DNA of 11,341 nucleotides, taken from contig JAFZFL010000088.1 of assembly GCA_017555925.1 (NCBI GenBank), positions 1 to 11,341 of the forward strand. Reading direction: 5' to 3'. A model generated the notes under the pieces. It was not told the DNA's origin and did no database searches. It saw only the letters and a program-made list of their open reading frames with translations. Below are positions 1 through 7,082 of the stretch, piece by piece (position 1 is the stretch's first letter; every line of letters begins with the position of its first letter). Position numbers and translations under genes: made by a program. This DNA comes from Bacteroidales bacterium (GTDB taxonomy: Bacteria; Bacteroidota; Bacteroidia; Bacteroidales; UBA932).

Positions 1-753
1 ATCATTGGCTCCCTCTGCAGAGGTGTCAAGTTCTGAACCCTTCTCCTTTTTGGGACGCGGTGCAGTAATCTTATCTATCCAACTGTTGAATTTTGCAACA
101 ATCTTACTGTTTACAGCAATTGCCCAGGCAACCACAGCAAACAAGATTACAGATGCCGCGCCAATATTGCCCAGCATCATCTTTAACCATGAGGTTATGT
201 AATGTCCGTAAGAACCTCCTGCCCCATTTCCAAACCAGCTGTTGAATTTTGTAAAGGAGAAAAGGAACGAAAATGCCACTGATACAATTACACATCCGAA
301 CAGAGAGAGAAAGAAGAGTCTTGCAACCCTAATCTTCTTTATCTTGAGACAAAACAGAGCTACGCCTCCAAAGAAAAATGGAACTATAAAGGCTCCCAAA
401 CCAAAAAGCTTTGAAATGAGGAAGTTTGCCCATACAAGTCCTATAGCGCCACCGCCATTCTCAACCTGCATTACTGTGCTGAAAACGCCATCATTATTGA
501 AAAGGCTCTGATCATCTGCCCATGTAAAAAGATAGGAAATCAATGATACAAGGGTATATACAGCTATAGCCAGAGAGGCTAATCCACACAGAAGATATGT
601 ACCCTCCTTCCTTCCTGGAACTTCTGTTTCTGCCTTGGCCTGTTGCTTCTCCTTTGCTGTCATCCTTGTCTTTGAAACAACCTTATCTTTTGCTGCCGGT
701 TTTGCTTTCGCACTCATTTTCTCTTTTGCACTCATCTTCTCCGTTGTAGCCAT
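1..753 (-). CDS. ftsK: DNA translocase FtsK, N-terminal part (runs off the left edge)
   Basis: An open frame of 251 codons with no stop runs from an ATG at 753 to base 1, so only the N-terminus is present. Residues 1-45 are a Lys/Ala-rich cytoplasmic tail with a repeated K-M-S-A-K unit. Four hydrophobic segments follow at about 51-76, 103-136, 143-167 and 195-215. Then comes a charged stretch (about 228-251) that looks like the start of the linker. This matches the 4TM membrane anchor of Bacteroidota FtsK/SpoIIIE proteins. In that family the missing C-terminal part is a RecA-like motor that pumps chromosomal DNA through the division septum and activates XerCD recombination at dif. The ATG lies 2 bases after the stop of the DUF4290 gene, which supports this start and co-transcription; in-frame ATGs at codons 7 and 13 are alternatives. 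The motor domain is outside the window, so the assignment rests on the anchor architecture. Confidence 0.82.
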   Translation of the reverse strand, partial: MATTEKMSAKEKMSAKAKPAAKDKVVSKTRMTAKEKQQAKAETEVPGRKEGTYLLCGLASLAIAVYTLVSLISYLFTWADDQSLFNNDGVFSTVMQVENGGGAIGLVWANFLISKLFGLGAFIVPFFFGGVALFCLKIKKIRVARLFFLSLFGCVIVSVAFSFLFSFTKFNSWFGNGAGGSYGHYITSWLKMMLGNIGAASVILFAVVAWAIAVNSKIVAKFNSWIDKITAPRPKKEKGSELDTSAEGAND

Positions 754-755
754 AA

Positions 756-1394
756 CTACTTCTTCCTACGCTTGTTATTGTTATTTTTACCCTTGTTGTT
801 CCTGTTAAAATTATTGCGCTGCTGGTTGTTTCCACCATTATTGCTTCCATCTTTCATACCCATACCTATATGCACATCCTCAGGAACAGTAATTCTTCCG
901 TCTGACAACTTGTAAATATCATTGAATATTGTCTCTTCTGAAACCGAATCTTTATTCCATATCAGGTACTGCTGTTTCATGTAAGAGGCCAAAGTCCTAA
1001 TCATATATGTCTTTACCTCATCATCGGGGCGCTGGGCAATAACCTCAATCATATTCTGAATATTTCTGCCATAATGAGATGCCTTCACAGGGGTCTTCTG
1101 GAGCGGAATAGGGTTTGGCCTGGTTGAAAGCGTCTCCCTTGTGGGCGTAGGATACGGTGAATCAATATCAATCTCAAAGTCAGATATTATATGCACATGA
1201 TCCCACAATTTATGCTTGAAATCATTTATATCCCTCAACTGCGGATTCAAAGTTCCCATAACCTGCACCACCGCCTGAATCTGCTCATTGCGTTTCTCTT
1301 TATCGGGAAGATTCTTCACATAATTAATCATATCTTGGACGTGTCTGCCGTACTCAGGCATCAACAATTTGTCTCTCTGCGTATTATAATCCAT
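756..1394 (-). CDS. DUF4290 domain-containing protein
   Basis: A 212-residue protein resembling the Bacteroidota-restricted DUF4290 family, whose biochemical role is unknown to me. It has no signal peptide or membrane segment, so it is probably cytoplasmic. Two similar helical blocks are visible: residues 14-47, starting E-Y-G-R-H-V-Q-D-M-I, and residues 107-139, starting H-Y-G-R-N-I-Q-N-M-I. This suggests an internal duplication. The tail, from about residue 184 to 212, is almost entirely Asn, Gln, Lys and Arg and ends K-R-R-K-K. Such a tail is expected to be disordered and could bind nucleic acid, but that is inference. The stop is 2 bases before the ftsK ATG, so the two genes are probably one transcript. 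A good Bacteroidota -7 element lies 18-25 bases upstream of the start codon. The family call comes from overall resemblance, not from a search. Confidence 0.75.
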   Translation of the reverse strand: MDYNTQRDKLLMPEYGRHVQDMINYVKNLPDKEKRNEQIQAVVQVMGTLNPQLRDINDFKHKLWDHVHIISDFEIDIDSPYPTPTRETLSTRPNPIPLQKTPVKASHYGRNIQNMIEVIAQRPDDEVKTYMIRTLASYMKQQYLIWNKDSVSEETIFNDIYKLSDGRITVPEDVHIGMGMKDGSNNGGNNQQRNNFNRNNKGKNNNNKRRKK

Positions 1395-1411
1395 TACAAT
1401 AAAACTTTGTG

Positions 1412-1419
1412 CAAAGATA
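1412..1419 (-). promoter_or_regulatory. Bacteroidota-type -7 promoter element for DUF4290-ftsK
   Basis: On the minus strand this reads TATCTTTG, an exact match to the Bacteroidota -7 consensus TAnnTTTG. A TCTG about 21 bases upstream is a one-mismatch fit to the -33 TTTG. The start codon at 1394 is close, so the leader would be only about 10 bases. The upstream element abuts the rubrerythrin terminator. Confidence 0.55.
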
Positions 1420-1442
1420 CAAAGAACTTGTCAATTATTACA

Positions 1443-1486
1443 GACAACAAAAAAATAAACCGGATCAAAATTGCTTTTGACCCGGT
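1443..1486 (-). terminator. Intrinsic terminator of the fur-rubrerythrin unit
   Basis: The inverted repeat pairs 1459-1470 with 1475-1486: a 5-bp ACCGG/CCGGT outer stem, one A/C mismatch, then a 6-bp TCAAAA/TTTTGA stem around a TTGC loop. Read on the minus strand, the stem is followed by a run of T (complement of the A-run at 1449-1458). It lies about 30 bases past the rubrerythrin stop. Confidence 0.85.
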
Positions 1487-1515
1487 ATCCCAAAAATTGC
1501 CTTTGCCGGTTTCTT

Positions 1516-2091
1516 TTAGCAGATAACCTTTTTCTTCTCAAAGTATGCCTGCGGATGGGCACATGCTGGACATTTTAGAGGAGCTTTTTTGGCTGTAAGC
1601 ACGAAACCGCAATTTCTGCACTGCCACTCTATTGGCTCTTCACGCTCGAATACTTTGCCTGCCTCAACCAAAGCCAACAAATCTCTGTATCTTCTCTCAT
1701 GCTCAGCCTCAACCGAAGCAATAGCTTTGAATACTGCCGAGATCTCAGGGAATCCCTCTTGAGCTGCCACCTCTGCAAATGCAGGATACATATCTGCCCA
1801 CTCCTCATGCTCACCTTCAGCAGCAGCAGCAAGATTTTGTGCTGTCGTTCCAATTACTCCTGCAGGGAAGGTTCCAGTAATCTCTACCATTCCACCCTCA
1901 AGAAATTTAAAGAATCTCTTTGCGTGCTCTTTCTCCTGATCTGCTGTCTCAGTAAATATTGCAGCAATTTGCTCATATCCCTCTTTTTTTGCAACACTTG
2001 CAAAATATGTATACCTCATTCTTGCCTGTGACTCACCAGCAAATGAAAGCATTAAATTTTTCTCTGTTTGTGTACCTTTTAGACTTGCCAT
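1516..2091 (-). CDS. rbr: Rubrerythrin (peroxide-reducing diiron protein)
   Basis: A 191-residue cytoplasmic protein with the classic rubrerythrin layout. Residues 1-145 form a ferritin-like four-helix bundle carrying the diiron ligands E20, E53, H56 (in QEKEH), E94, E97 (in EGEHEEW), E128 and H131 (in EAEH). Residues 155-185 form a rubredoxin-like domain with cysteines C158, C161, C174 and C177 (C-R-N-C and C-P-A-C) for the FeS4 site. By family knowledge it reduces hydrogen peroxide to water, taking electrons through the rubredoxin centre, and protects anaerobes from oxygen stress. One extra cysteine, C191, is the last residue. All expected ligands are present and the length is normal. It lies 24 bases downstream of a Fur/PerR-family gene on the same strand and ends in a clear terminator, so a regulator-effector operon is likely. 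Confidence 0.95.
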   Translation of the reverse strand: MASLKGTQTEKNLMLSFAGESQARMRYTYFASVAKKEGYEQIAAIFTETADQEKEHAKRFFKFLEGGMVEITGTFPAGVIGTTAQNLAAAAEGEHEEWADMYPAFAEVAAQEGFPEISAVFKAIASVEAEHERRYRDLLALVEAGKVFEREEPIEWQCRNCGFVLTAKKAPLKCPACAHPQAYFEKKKVIC

Positions 2092-2115
2092 AATTATAAT
2101 TTTTAATATTGTTTC

Positions 2116-2520
2116 TTAATTCATTTCACCAATAAGCTGTATATCTACAGATGATAATTTAAAGTTACCGACACCCTTGCTGTTTACATAATCTGTAACA
2201 AGCTTTATAAGCTCCGGATCGGTATAATCTACATGCGTATTTGTATTTATATCGTAGAAGTGGGCATGTTCATATGTATTAACATCAAAATACATTTTAT
2301 TGTTTGAACTGTATCTCCTGACAACCAAACCTCTCTCTACGAAAGAATCCAGCACGTTGTAAATAGTTGCTATCGTAAGAGAAGGGAAAATATTATTTAA
2401 CTCTTCTACAACCATATCGGCTGACGCATGCCCCAATTTTTGCATTGCATCGTAAATTGCAATCCTTTGCGGAGTAGCCTTTAAACCGCTTTCGTGAATC
2501 TTTTGTTTAATTGTAAGCAT
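2116..2520 (-). CDS. Fur/PerR-family transcriptional regulator lacking the structural zinc cysteines
   Basis: A 134-residue Fur-superfamily protein. The winged-helix DNA-binding domain covers about residues 1-75, with the typical G-L-K-A-T-P-Q-R start and the T-I-A-T-I-Y-N recognition helix near 49-55. A C-terminal dimerisation/metal domain follows. H31, D79, H85, H87 and D98 align with the regulatory metal ligands of Bacillus subtilis PerR (H37, D85, H91, H93, D104), so peroxide-sensing chemistry is plausible. The protein has no cysteine, and the two CxxC structural zinc motifs usual in the family are missing; the first position reads F-Y-D-I-N-T. I chose the ATG at 2520. An upstream in-frame TTG at 2544 would add eight residues but overlaps the best promoter -7 element. 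By position it probably represses itself and rubrerythrin. Whether its ligand is iron, manganese or something else cannot be read from the sequence. Confidence 0.87.
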   Translation of the reverse strand: MLTIKQKIHESGLKATPQRIAIYDAMQKLGHASADMVVEELNNIFPSLTIATIYNVLDSFVERGLVVRRYSSNNKMYFDVNTYEHAHFYDINTNTHVDYTDPELIKLVTDYVNSKGVGNFKLSSVDIQLIGEMN

Positions 2521-2541
2521 AATATATCGTTTTTCTGAATA

Positions 2542-2573
2542 CAAATTTAATAATAACTTTTATAATCTGCAAA
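2542..2573 (-). promoter_or_regulatory. Bacteroidota-type promoter for the Fur/PerR-rubrerythrin operon
   Basis: The minus strand shows TTTG (2570-2573), a 20-base spacer, and TAAATTTG (2542-2549). Both fit the Bacteroidota -33/-7 consensus (TTTG and TAnnTTTG) exactly. Transcription would begin near 2535, a short distance before the ATG at 2520. This argues against the alternative TTG start at 2544, which would lie inside the -7 element. Confidence 0.65.
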
Positions 2574-2622
2574 TTTTTATAAACATTTTTTAAAAATTTA
2601 ATCACTACCCATTCAAATATTA

Positions 2623-2630
2623 TACCTTTT
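2623..2630 (+). promoter_or_regulatory. Possible -7 element of the gadBC promoter
   Basis: TACCTTTT matches TAnnTTTG at all but the last position. No convincing TTTG lies about 20 bases upstream. If it is real, transcription would start near 2635, just before the leader inverted repeat. The match is weak in this AT-rich stretch. Confidence 0.3.
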
Positions 2631-2641
2631 ATTCCCAAACA

Positions 2642-2716
2642 TTATAGCTCAAGAGTTGTTTTAAATTGAAATTTTTCAAATAAAAATATTACAATTTTAA
2701 AATTCTTGAGTTATGA
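2642..2716 (+). promoter_or_regulatory. Inverted repeat in the gadB leader that includes the start codon
   Basis: Bases 2642-2654 pair with 2704-2716 over 13 continuous positions. The core is CTCAAGA/TCTTGAG and two pairs are G-U in RNA. The gadB ATG (2713-2715) lies inside the right arm. The stem continues inward imperfectly (around 2655-2668 with 2692-2703, with a bulge), and an AT-rich hairpin (2671-2676 with 2682-2687) can close the top. It could fold in the mRNA and hide the start codon, or act as a DNA operator. The pairing is seen directly; the function is inference. Confidence 0.45.
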
Positions 2717-4128
2717 GTAATCTTAAAGAGAAGTTCCAGCAAATGGAAGAATCACATCTTAAAAAGGATCCGATTTTAAAATCGGCACCCGACAATGAAA
2801 TACCGGCGCACTCCACCGATCCCGAGACTGCATACAGAATGGTAAAGCAGGAGACATTCTCCCAGACCAATCCTATGCTTAATCTGGCAACGTTTGTTAC
2901 AACATACATGGATGAGTATGCCACAAGACTTATGAATGAAGCTATAAACATTAACTATATTGACGAAACCGAATATCCGCGCGTGGCAGTAATGAACGGC
3001 AAATGCATCAATATTATTGCCAATTTGTGGAACTCGCCTGAAAAGGCCAAATGGAAAGCCGGAGCATTGGGAATAGGCTCATCTGAGGCGTGTATGCTGG
3101 GAGGCATCTCGGCATGGCTCCGTTGGCGCAAGAAGAGACAGGAAGAGGGCAAGCCGTTTGACAAGCCAAATTTTGTAATAAGTACAGGATACCAGGTTGT
3201 ATGGGAAAAGTTTGCCCAATTGTGGCAGGTTGAGATGAGAACCGTTCCCCTAACAGATGAACATGTTACTCTTGACCCCCAAAAGGCCATAGAGATGTGT
3301 GACGAAAACACAATTTGCATTGTTCCTATCCAAGGTGTTACCTGGACAGGTTTGAACGATGATGTTGATGCACTCAATCAGGCTTTGGACATATATAATA
3401 CACGAACCGGTTACAACATTCCTATTCACGTTGATGCGGCAAGCGGAGGTTTTATTCTTCCATTTCTTGCACCTCATCTCAAATGGGACTTCAGGCTCAA
3501 ATGGGTAGTATCAATCAGCACATCGGGCCATAAATATGGCTTGGTATATCCGGGCCTCGGCTGGGTAGTATGGAGAGATAAAAAATATTTGCCTGCAGAG
3601 ATGAACTTTTCGGTAAATTACCTTGGTTCGGAGATTTATCAGGTAGGATTGAATTTCTCGAGACCTGCAGCCCAAATTCTTGGCCAATATTACAACTTTA
3701 TCCGCTTGGGATTTGAGGGATACAAAAAGATACAGCAAGAGAGCCTTGAGCTTGCAAAATATTTATGGGGAGAGATTGGCAAAATGCCACAATTCAAGAA
3801 CTATGCGAAAGAGGTTGTGAATCCTCTGTTCATCTGGCATATGAACCCCGAATACAACAAAACAGCACAATGGACACTTTATGATTTGCAGAACACTCTG
3901 CAACAAAGCGGATGGATGGTTCCTGCATATACTCTTCCCGACAATCTTACAGACACAATTGTAATGAGGATAGTTGTAAAACAAGGATTTACCAGAGATC
4001 TGGCAGACATGCTCCTTAACGACATAAAAAATGCGGTAGAGAATTTTGAGAAGTTGGAATATCCAACACAGAGCCGTATTGCGTATGAGAAGGAGGAGAT
4101 GCAGAAAGGCAAAGTGTTTACACACTGA
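2713..4128 (+). CDS. gadB: Glutamate decarboxylase (PLP-dependent)
   Basis: A 471-residue fold-type I PLP decarboxylase, close in length to Escherichia coli GadB (466). It converts L-glutamate to GABA plus CO2 and consumes a proton, which protects the cytoplasm in acid. Visible landmarks are I-G-S-S-E-A-C-M-L-G-G (121-131), Q161 (cofactor-ring contact), T210, H239-V-D241-A-A-S-G-G (D241 binds the pyridine nitrogen) and S-G-H-K-Y-G with the Schiff-base lysine K274. These sit two residues before their E. coli counterparts (Q163, T212, D243, K276). The last residue is His, recalling the penultimate C-terminal His of E. coli GadB that closes the active site at neutral pH. The gene is followed after 31 bases by the antiporter, the usual acid-resistance pairing. 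No clear Shine-Dalgarno is seen, and the start codon lies inside a leader inverted repeat. Confidence 0.96.
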   Translation: MSNLKEKFQQMEESHLKKDPILKSAPDNEIPAHSTDPETAYRMVKQETFSQTNPMLNLATFVTTYMDEYATRLMNEAININYIDETEYPRVAVMNGKCINIIANLWNSPEKAKWKAGALGIGSSEACMLGGISAWLRWRKKRQEEGKPFDKPNFVISTGYQVVWEKFAQLWQVEMRTVPLTDEHVTLDPQKAIEMCDENTICIVPIQGVTWTGLNDDVDALNQALDIYNTRTGYNIPIHVDAASGGFILPFLAPHLKWDFRLKWVVSISTSGHKYGLVYPGLGWVVWRDKKYLPAEMNFSVNYLGSEIYQVGLNFSRPAAQILGQYYNFIRLGFEGYKKIQQESLELAKYLWGEIGKMPQFKNYAKEVVNPLFIWHMNPEYNKTAQWTLYDLQNTLQQSGWMVPAYTLPDNLTDTIVMRIVVKQGFTRDLADMLLNDIKNAVENFEKLEYPTQSRIAYEKEEMQKGKVFTH

Positions 4129-4159
4129 CAAAAAGTTTCACTTAATAATAATGTAGAGT

Positions 4160-5629
4160 ATGGCTAATATCAAACAAGCAGCAAAATTGGGTGTATTCAC
4201 CCTTGCCATAATGAATGTTACTGCAGTTGTAAGCCTCAGGGGCTTGCCTGCAGAGGCAGAATATGGTATAAGTTCTGCCTTCTATTACCTTTTTGCCGCT
4301 ATTGTTTTTCTTATACCCACTTCTATGGTTGCCGCAGAAATGGCAGCAATGTTCCAGGACAAACAGGGAGGTGTATTCAGATGGGTTGGAGAGGCATACG
4401 GCAAAAAATGGGGATTCCTTGCAATATGGCTGCAATGGATTCAAAATACCATCTGGTATCCCACTGTCCTCACATTTGGAGCGGTATCAATAGCTTTTAT
4501 TGGAATGAGTCAGAGCAGCGATATGGCTTTGGCATCCAACAGAGTCTATACTCTGATTGTTGTTCTGGCCATCTACTGGATTGCCACATGGATTTCGCTT
4601 AAAGGAATGGGTTGGGTTGGAAAAGTTGCCAAAATAGGCGGTCTTGCAGGAACAATTATTCCGGCAATGCTGCTGGTTATCCTTGGCATTGTTTATCTGG
4701 TTACAGGAGGAGAATCCCAAATGAATTTTAGCGGAAGCTTCTTCCCAGATTTGAGCAAATTGGACAATCTTGTACTTGCCTCTTCAATATTTCTCTTCTA
4801 TGCAGGTATGGAGATGAGCGGTATACACGTAAAAGAGATGGACAACCCCGGCAAAAATTATCCGAAAGCAATATTTATAGGTGCCGCCATAACTGTACTG
4901 ATATTTATATTGGGAACATTTGCCATAGGTTTGATAATTCCACAAAAGGATATAAACCTTACCCAGAGTCTTCTGATAAGTTTTGACAAATATTTTGCCT
5001 ATATCCATGCCAGCTGGCTGTCACCAATTATAGCAATTGCATTGGCATTTGGAGTGCTTGCTGGAGTACTGACATGGGTTGCAGGCCCATCCAAAGGTAT
5101 TTTTACAGTTGGCAAGGCAGGTTATCTGCCTCCATTCTTCCAGAAAACCAACAAAATAGGTGTACAGAAAAACATTCTGCTCATACAGGGTGCGATTGTC
5201 ACACTTTTGGGAATGCTCTTTGTTGTAATGCCGTCGGTACAAAGTTTTTATCAGATAATGTCACAACTCTCTGTCCTACTATATCTGGTAATGTATCTGC
5301 TTATGTTTTCAGGAGCAATAAGATTGAGATATATAATGAAAGATGCAAAACGTCCTTTCAGAGTAGGCAGCAAAGGCAACTTCATTATGTGGATTGTTGG
5401 AGGACTGGGTTTTGCCGGCTCACTGCTCGCATTCGTCCTCAGCTTTATTCCTCCTGCTCAAATAAACACAGGCAGCAACTTTGTCTGGTTTGCAGTTCTG
5501 CTCGGAGGTTGTATTGTAATGGTAGCCATTCCATTTGTAATCTTTGCCAACCGCAAAGCATCATGGCTTGCCAAAGATACAGAGTTCGAACCGTTCCATT
5601 GGGAAGAGAGACAACAAAAACAGGAGTGA
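4160..5629 (+). CDS. gadC: Glutamate/GABA antiporter (APC superfamily)
   Basis: A 489-residue inner-membrane transporter with about 12 hydrophobic segments spread from residue 10 to 463. The A-A-E-M-A loop (58-62), the following G-G-V-F-R-W-V (70-76) and K-W-G-F (83-86) match the region after TM2 in GadC-type amino acid antiporters. By family it imports glutamate and exports the GABA made by the decarboxylase encoded 31 bases upstream. Together they remove protons from the cytoplasm. The cytoplasmic tail after the last membrane segment is only about 25 residues (464-489). E. coli GadC (511 residues) has a longer tail that plugs the channel at neutral pH. The gene ends with TGA and is followed by an intrinsic terminator. 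Substrate is inferred from gadB linkage; other APC exchangers cannot be excluded from sequence alone. Confidence 0.9.
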   Translation: MANIKQAAKLGVFTLAIMNVTAVVSLRGLPAEAEYGISSAFYYLFAAIVFLIPTSMVAAEMAAMFQDKQGGVFRWVGEAYGKKWGFLAIWLQWIQNTIWYPTVLTFGAVSIAFIGMSQSSDMALASNRVYTLIVVLAIYWIATWISLKGMGWVGKVAKIGGLAGTIIPAMLLVILGIVYLVTGGESQMNFSGSFFPDLSKLDNLVLASSIFLFYAGMEMSGIHVKEMDNPGKNYPKAIFIGAAITVLIFILGTFAIGLIIPQKDINLTQSLLISFDKYFAYIHASWLSPIIAIALAFGVLAGVLTWVAGPSKGIFTVGKAGYLPPFFQKTNKIGVQKNILLIQGAIVTLLGMLFVVMPSVQSFYQIMSQLSVLLYLVMYLLMFSGAIRLRYIMKDAKRPFRVGSKGNFIMWIVGGLGFAGSLLAFVLSFIPPAQINTGSNFVWFAVLLGGCIVMVAIPFVIFANRKASWLAKDTEFEPFHWEERQQKQE

Positions 5630-5654
5630 CCCCAAGTGGCAGTTCCTAATAATC

Positions 5655-5700
5655 AAAAAAGTGTCATCACCGCTATTTTAAGGGTCGTGACACTTTTGTT
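5655..5700 (+). terminator. Intrinsic terminator after gadBC
   Basis: AAAAGTGTCAT (5657-5667) pairs with GTGACACTTTT (5687-5697), including one G-U. After a C/C mismatch, ACC (5669-5671) pairs with GGT (5683-5685). The plus-strand stem ends in a T-rich tract. The A-run on the other side means it could also stop minus-strand transcription. Confidence 0.85.
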
Positions 5701-5763
5701 ATGTATCACTGAGTATATGGAGAAATCAAAAACAATATACTTTCTCATAACGCTAAGCACATA

Positions 5764-5801
5764 AACAAAAAAACACACTCTATCAGTTAACAAAGAGTGT
5801 G
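5764..5801 (-). terminator. Intrinsic terminator of the racemase-symporter operon
   Basis: CACACTCT (5774-5781) pairs perfectly with AGAGTGTG (5794-5801) around a 12-base loop. On the minus strand the stem is followed by a run of T (complement of the A-run at 5767-5773). It lies 33 bases past the symporter stop. The 205-base gap 5630-5834 holds this and the gadBC terminator; nothing else is apparent in it. Confidence 0.85.
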
Positions 5802-5834
5802 CTTGGGAGTTTTACGTTTCCAAAACTCCAATCT

Positions 5835-7070
5835 CTATATGGTAAGCTCCTCTCCTTCCGATTTTGCAATTACAACAGCTCCACACATATCGCCGTATGA
5901 GTTTGTTGCTGTACGCGGCATATCACAAAGCTGCTCCACTGCAAGTACAAGACCTATGCCCTCCAACGGCAAACCTGCAACTGTAACTGCAACAGAAAGC
6001 ATTACAAGGCCGGCCATTGGTATACTTGCTGTTCCTATTGCAGAGAACAACACGGTAACCACTATTATCATCTGCTCTATGAAAGAGAGCTCAACACCAT
6101 AAACCTGTGAAAGGAATATTACAGCCACACCTTCATAAAGTGCTGTACCATTCATATTGATGGTTGCACCCAAAGGGAGTGTAAAACTTGCTATCTTGTT
6201 GGAAATACCGCATTTCTCCTGTGAATCTCTCAAAGAGATTGGAAGCGCCGCTCCAGACGAACAGGTTGAAAACGCTGTAAGAATAGCTGTTGACATCTTC
6301 TTCATGTGCCTCCACGGGTTCTCTTTACCCAAGAAATATACTGTCCCAGGAAGGATAATGAAGAACTGTATGAGACAACCTATCCATACGATAAGCACAA
6401 ACATTCCCAAACTCTGTGCTATCTCGGCCAATTTATCCATATCTCCTGCCTGCTGCGAAATCATTTTTGCTACAATGGAGAAGACACCATAAGGGGCAAG
6501 TTTTATAACAGAGAGGGTAATCTTCATAATTACGTCAAATACCGACTGAAACACATCAACAATTGTGTTTCTTGACTTATCACCCACCTGTGTCACAAAA
6601 TATCCGAACAGAATTGCAAAGAATATTACAGCCAACAGATCACCCTGCGCCAAAGTCTCAAAAATATTGCTTGGAATGATACTTATTATTCTGTCGCCCA
6701 ATGACACCTTCTCGGCTGTAGCCATCTGGGCTGCTGTATCTGCCTGAGATACCAAAGATGAACCTACACCCGGTTTGAGAATATTTACAAAAACAAGACC
6801 TATAAGTGTAGCCACCACTGTTGTAGTTACATAAAAGCCTAAAGTTTTTCCGGCAATTCTTCCCAATCCTCCTGACTTTCCAATACTTGCAACACCAACC
6901 ACCATAGAAGAAAAGACAATTGGAATAACAATCATCTTGAGCAGGCGCAAGAACATATCTCCGGCCCAACTGATATATTTCACATATTCGTGACAAAAAA
7001 TGCCAAATAACACACCCAGCACAAGGGCTATAAGTATCTGCCAAGGCAATGCTATCTTTATTCTCTTCAT
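5835..7070 (-). CDS. Dicarboxylate/amino acid:cation symporter (DAACS family, probably glutamate/aspartate)
   Basis: A 411-residue inner-membrane protein of the GltP/GltPh/DctA family, of normal length. Hydrophobic segments fill residues 8-25, 45-60, 80-97 and onward. The C-terminal transport domain shows the serine-rich hairpin (S268-T-C-S-S-G273), the N-M-N-G-T cation site (305-309) and, in the last core helix, D383-M-P-R386-T387-A-T-N390. In GltPh the corresponding D394, R397, T398 and N401 hold the substrate. The retained Arg, which contacts the side-chain carboxylate, favours an acidic amino acid or dicarboxylate. It would couple uptake to sodium or protons. The gene follows the racemase after 12 bases. 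A purine-rich AGGGAG lies two bases before the ATG, one of the few Shine-Dalgarno-like sequences here. The racemase context favours aspartate or glutamate over C4-dicarboxylates, but this is inference. Confidence 0.9.
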   Translation of the reverse strand: MKRIKIALPWQILIALVLGVLFGIFCHEYVKYISWAGDMFLRLLKMIVIPIVFSSMVVGVASIGKSGGLGRIAGKTLGFYVTTTVVATLIGLVFVNILKPGVGSSLVSQADTAAQMATAEKVSLGDRIISIIPSNIFETLAQGDLLAVIFFAILFGYFVTQVGDKSRNTIVDVFQSVFDVIMKITLSVIKLAPYGVFSIVAKMISQQAGDMDKLAEIAQSLGMFVLIVWIGCLIQFFIILPGTVYFLGKENPWRHMKKMSTAILTAFSTCSSGAALPISLRDSQEKCGISNKIASFTLPLGATINMNGTALYEGVAVIFLSQVYGVELSFIEQMIIVVTVLFSAIGTASIPMAGLVMLSVAVTVAGLPLEGIGLVLAVEQLCDMPRTATNSYGDMCGAVVIAKSEGEELTI

Positions 7071-7082
7071 AACTCCCTATTT

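Noticed and set aside
2521..2544. Longer Fur/PerR protein starting at TTG 2544
   Set aside because: The extra eight residues are not family-like, and the TTG lies inside a perfect -7 promoter element; the ATG at 2520 gives the usual N-terminus.
2545..2580. PerR/Fur-box-like AT-rich repeats near the regulator promoter
   Set aside because: I could not fit a 7-1-7 palindrome without several mismatches; the region is too AT-rich to support an operator call by eye.
2955..3377. Antisense reading frames inside gadB, gadC, the symporter and the ABC-F gene
   Set aside because: They overlap strongly conserved coding sequence, have shadow-type composition, and show no recognisable domain, promoter or ribosome-binding site of their own.
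5713..5746. Imperfect inverted repeats GTATAT/ATATAC and GAGAAA/TTTCTC between the two terminators
   Set aside because: Short 6-bp arms that compete with each other in AT-rich DNA, with no T-run; compatible with chance.
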